Assembly (NCBI GenBank): GCA_002308435.1
Contig: DBUY01000019.1
Location: 1-8,559, forward strand
Direction: 5' to 3'
Length of the DNA: 8,559 bases
Source: Proteobacteria bacterium UBA1278
Lineage (GTDB): Bacteria > Pseudomonadota > Gammaproteobacteria > Comchoanobacterales > Comchoanobacteraceae
Made by a program: the position numbers and the translations under genes. The notes below the pieces were generated by a model. It ran no database searches. It was not told the DNA's origin and saw only the letters and a list, made by a program, of their open reading frames with translations. The stretch's first letter is position 1; each line of letters opens with the position of its first letter. This document shows, in pieces, positions 6,720 through 8,559 of this stretch.

Positions 6720-7448
6720 ATGCAATCAGTACCAGAGCAAATCGTCATTATTGGCGCTGGTGGATCAATCGGTGGCGCCTTAGTTGATCACTATGCGACA
6801 CAACCGGGTGTCAAACGGATTTTTGCCTTTTCTAGAGAGGGCAAGCCATTTTCCAGTGATCTGGTGCAATCCTTTAAACTTGACTATTACGATGAAGCAG
6901 CGATGGCAGACGCCGCTGCCCATCTGGATGAGGTTGGTGGTGTTGATTTGATGGTCGTAACCACAGGTGTCTTGCATACGGAAGATATCATGCCTGAGAA
7001 AGCCCTCCATGATCTGACTGCACATAAATTCGAGACACTATTTCGTATCGATACGATCGTACCAGCATTGATCACAAAACATTTTATTGGCCACTTGCGG
7101 CCCGATAGCGAGTCTGTTTTTGCTATATTATCAGCGCGTGTTGGTAGTATATCTGATAATAACTTGGGTGGATGGTATGCATATCGATGCGCCAAGGCAG
7201 CATTGAATATGTTTATCAAAAACACATCAATTGAATTGGCGCGTAAACATAAGCACCAATGCATCGTGGGTATTCATCCGGGAACAGTTGATTCTCCGCT
7301 CTCAAAACCATTCCAGGCACATCTGGATCCCAAAAAGATCTTTTCACCAGCTTTGGCTGCCCAGTACGTTCAAAAAGTGATCAGTGATACCAAGCCCGAG
7401 GATTCAGGCAAGATTTACGCTTGGGATGGGAAGGAAATTTCGCCGTAG
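6720..7448 (+). CDS. Short-chain dehydrogenase/reductase, C-factor (CsgA)-like
   Basis: This 242-residue protein has the usual length of a classical short-chain dehydrogenase, with a Rossmann fold binding NAD(P). The nucleotide-binding glycine motif is GAGGSIG (12-18), after the first beta strand. The catalytic Tyr and Lys are Y155 and K159 in YRCAK. The segment LSARVGSISDN (137-147) supplies the active-site serine, probably S138 or S143, and is followed by GGWYAYRCAKAALN; this combination is typical of the CsgA/C-factor-like subgroup. HPGTVDSPLS (186-195) is the usual post-catalytic loop. The substrate is unknown. The gene lies 78 bp upstream of the photolyase gene on the same strand; I recall such SDR-photolyase pairs from other proteobacteria, which hints at a stress- or light-linked role, but this is inference. 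Start choice is supported by a strong Shine-Dalgarno sequence. Confidence 0.93.
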   Translation: MQSVPEQIVIIGAGGSIGGALVDHYATQPGVKRIFAFSREGKPFSSDLVQSFKLDYYDEAAMADAAAHLDEVGGVDLMVVTTGVLHTEDIMPEKALHDLTAHKFETLFRIDTIVPALITKHFIGHLRPDSESVFAILSARVGSISDNNLGGWYAYRCAKAALNMFIKNTSIELARKHKHQCIVGIHPGTVDSPLSKPFQAHLDPKKIFSPALAAQYVQKVISDTKPEDSGKIYAWDGKEISP

Positions 7449-7471
7449 ATACCAGATGATATCGTCACTTC

Positions 7472-7500
7472 TTGTGGTTGTGGTGTTGTCAGGTTAGAAT
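7472..7500 (+). promoter_or_regulatory. Promoter candidate of the photolyase gene
   Basis: A -35-like TTGTGG (7472-7477) and a -10-like TAGAAT (7495-7500, five of six consensus bases) are separated by 17 bp. Transcription would start near 7507, only about 20 nt before the ATG at 7527. The -35 match is weak, so co-transcription with the dehydrogenase remains possible. Confidence 0.4.
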
Positions 7501-7526
7501 ATCACTTCAATATTGTTCTTTTTCTT

Positions 7527-8559
7527 ATGGCTAAGCTCCGTTTTCTTTTTCACGATCATCTCAACCTATCGGTTGCCTCCTTGGTCTCTTGCGATCAAAA
7601 AAACGATGTTGTTTTACTTTGTGAGAGCAAAATCGAGTTTTCTCGCGTCAAGCACCACCGAAAGAAAATTGCATTTTGGTTATCCTCCATGCGTCACTTT
7701 CATGAAGAGCTGCTTCAGGCTGGTTATCGCGTGGATTATGTCATGCTTGATGATCCAAAGAATTCCCATGATTTATTGCAAGAGATCAGTGCTTGCGCAA
7801 AGCGACATCACTTACAAGAAGTGGTGGTGATGCAGCCAAGTGATTATCAAACACAGGAAATGTTACTTAGTTTACCAAAAAAGCACGATTTGGCTTTGGA
7901 GATGTTACCGGATAATCGTTTTCTTGCGACTGATGCGTTTTTTTCTACCTGGGCGACTGGTAAAAAACAGTTGCGTATGGAGTTTTTCTATCGAGAAATG
8001 AGAAAGTCTCATGACATCTTGATGGATGGTAGTGAGCCAGTTGGCGGTAAATGGAATTATGATAGTGAAAATCGTAAACCGCCAAAGTCTGGGCTAACTA
8101 TTCCGCCGACATACGATAATCCTCCTGATGTGATTTCCTCGGCTGCTTGCAAGTTGGTTGAAAAGTTGTTTCCTGATCATTTTGGTGATTTGTCGCCTTT
8201 CTATTTTGCAGTGACTCGCCAGCAGGCTGTGGATGCACTTGCACTGTTTATTCGCGAGCGATTGGAGAATTTTGGTGATTATCAGGATGCGATGATTGAA
8301 GGCGAGCCGTGGATGTATCACAGTCACATTGGTTTTTACATCAATATTGGATTTTTACATCCGCGTGAATGTATTGAGGCAGCTGAAATGGCTTATCAAA
8401 AGGGGCGTGCGCCTTTGAATGCCGTAGAGGGGTTTATTCGACAAATACTTGGTTGGCGTGAGTTCATTCGTGGGATTTATTGGTTGAAAATGCCCAGCTA
8501 TGCCGAAGAGAATTTTTTGAATGCACAGCGATCTCTGCCTGATTTTTATTGGACAGCAA
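7527..8559 (+). CDS. PhrB-type iron-sulfur photolyase/cryptochrome (FeS-BCP, CryPro), 3' end outside window
   Basis: The ATG at 7527 opens a frame that runs to the window edge: 344 residues of a family usually about 510 long. It closely follows Agrobacterium PhrB, a (6-4) photolyase with FAD and a 4Fe-4S cluster. Recognisable blocks are an N-terminal Rossmann-type domain with HHRKKIAF and SSMRHFHEEL (43-62), FFYREMR (153-159), PVGGKWNYDSENR (171-183), then the FAD-binding part with FAVTR (227-231), APLNAVEGFIRQ (295-306), LGWREFIRGIYW (308-319) and SLPDFYWT. The protein should repair UV-induced (6-4) photoproducts using light, or act as a photoreceptor. The window stops a few residues before the first expected cluster cysteine, so none of the four cysteines can be checked. 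The usual GDQL near the N-terminus reads H9-D-H-L12. No Shine-Dalgarno sequence is visible, and no earlier in-frame start was found. Confidence 0.93.
   Translation, partial: MAKLRFLFHDHLNLSVASLVSCDQKNDVVLLCESKIEFSRVKHHRKKIAFWLSSMRHFHEELLQAGYRVDYVMLDDPKNSHDLLQEISACAKRHHLQEVVVMQPSDYQTQEMLLSLPKKHDLALEMLPDNRFLATDAFFSTWATGKKQLRMEFFYREMRKSHDILMDGSEPVGGKWNYDSENRKPPKSGLTIPPTYDNPPDVISSAACKLVEKLFPDHFGDLSPFYFAVTRQQAVDALALFIRERLENFGDYQDAMIEGEPWMYHSHIGFYINIGFLHPRECIEAAEMAYQKGRAPLNAVEGFIRQILGWREFIRGIYWLKMPSYAEENFLNAQRSLPDFYWTA

Noticed and set aside
7513..7830. 105-codon plus-strand frame at the photolyase start
   Set aside because: The overlapping frame from 7527 matches the photolyase family throughout; this one ends without recognisable content.

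Overview
The window looks like chromosomal DNA of a gammaproteobacterium with moderate to low GC. A host-associated Legionellales-like bacterium (Legionella, Coxiella, Aquicella or Berkiella relatives) is my best guess. That guess is an inference: it rests on the large effector-like protein, whose central motifs resemble hypothetical proteins I recall from Legionella and Coxiella, and on a PhrB-type photolyase. No rRNA or other taxonomic marker is present.

Layout. (1) Positions 1-693, minus strand: the 5' part of an unrecognised lipoprotein gene with a clear signal peptide and lipobox; its 3' end lies outside the window. (2) Positions 694-809: a divergent intergenic region containing three TTTGTC hexamers spaced about one helical turn apart. 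(3) Positions 810-2924, plus: a large protein of unknown function with a possible ADP-ribosyltransferase-like R-S-ExE core. (4) Positions 3054-4379, plus: a multi-pass membrane protein of the polysaccharide flippase (MATE/MVF) type, ending in a likely intrinsic terminator that overlaps its stop codon. (5) Positions 4380-4734: a long regulatory gap with a good sigma70-type promoter and a leader of about 180 nt that can form two mutually exclusive hairpins just before the ribosome binding site. (6) Positions 4735-6591, plus: a DEAD-box RNA helicase of the RhlE type with a 250-residue Arg/Ser/Gly/His-rich tail and the motif II variant DETD. (7) Positions 6720-7448, plus: a C-factor/CsgA-like short-chain dehydrogenase. 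(8) Positions 7527-8559, plus: a PhrB-type (FeS-BCP/CryPro) photolyase, cut by the window edge just before the first expected iron-sulfur cysteine.

The genes fall into three functional blocks. The lipoprotein, the effector-like protein and the flippase form a cell-surface or accessory block; none of the three has a visible Shine-Dalgarno sequence. The helicase stands alone with its own promoter and leader and probably acts in RNA remodelling, possibly under cold stress. The dehydrogenase and photolyase are co-oriented neighbours 78 bp apart, an arrangement I recall from other proteobacteria, though each has its own promoter candidate. No tRNA, rRNA, insertion sequence, CRISPR array or attachment site was seen. 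The best candidate for something undescribed is the 704-residue protein at 810-2924.
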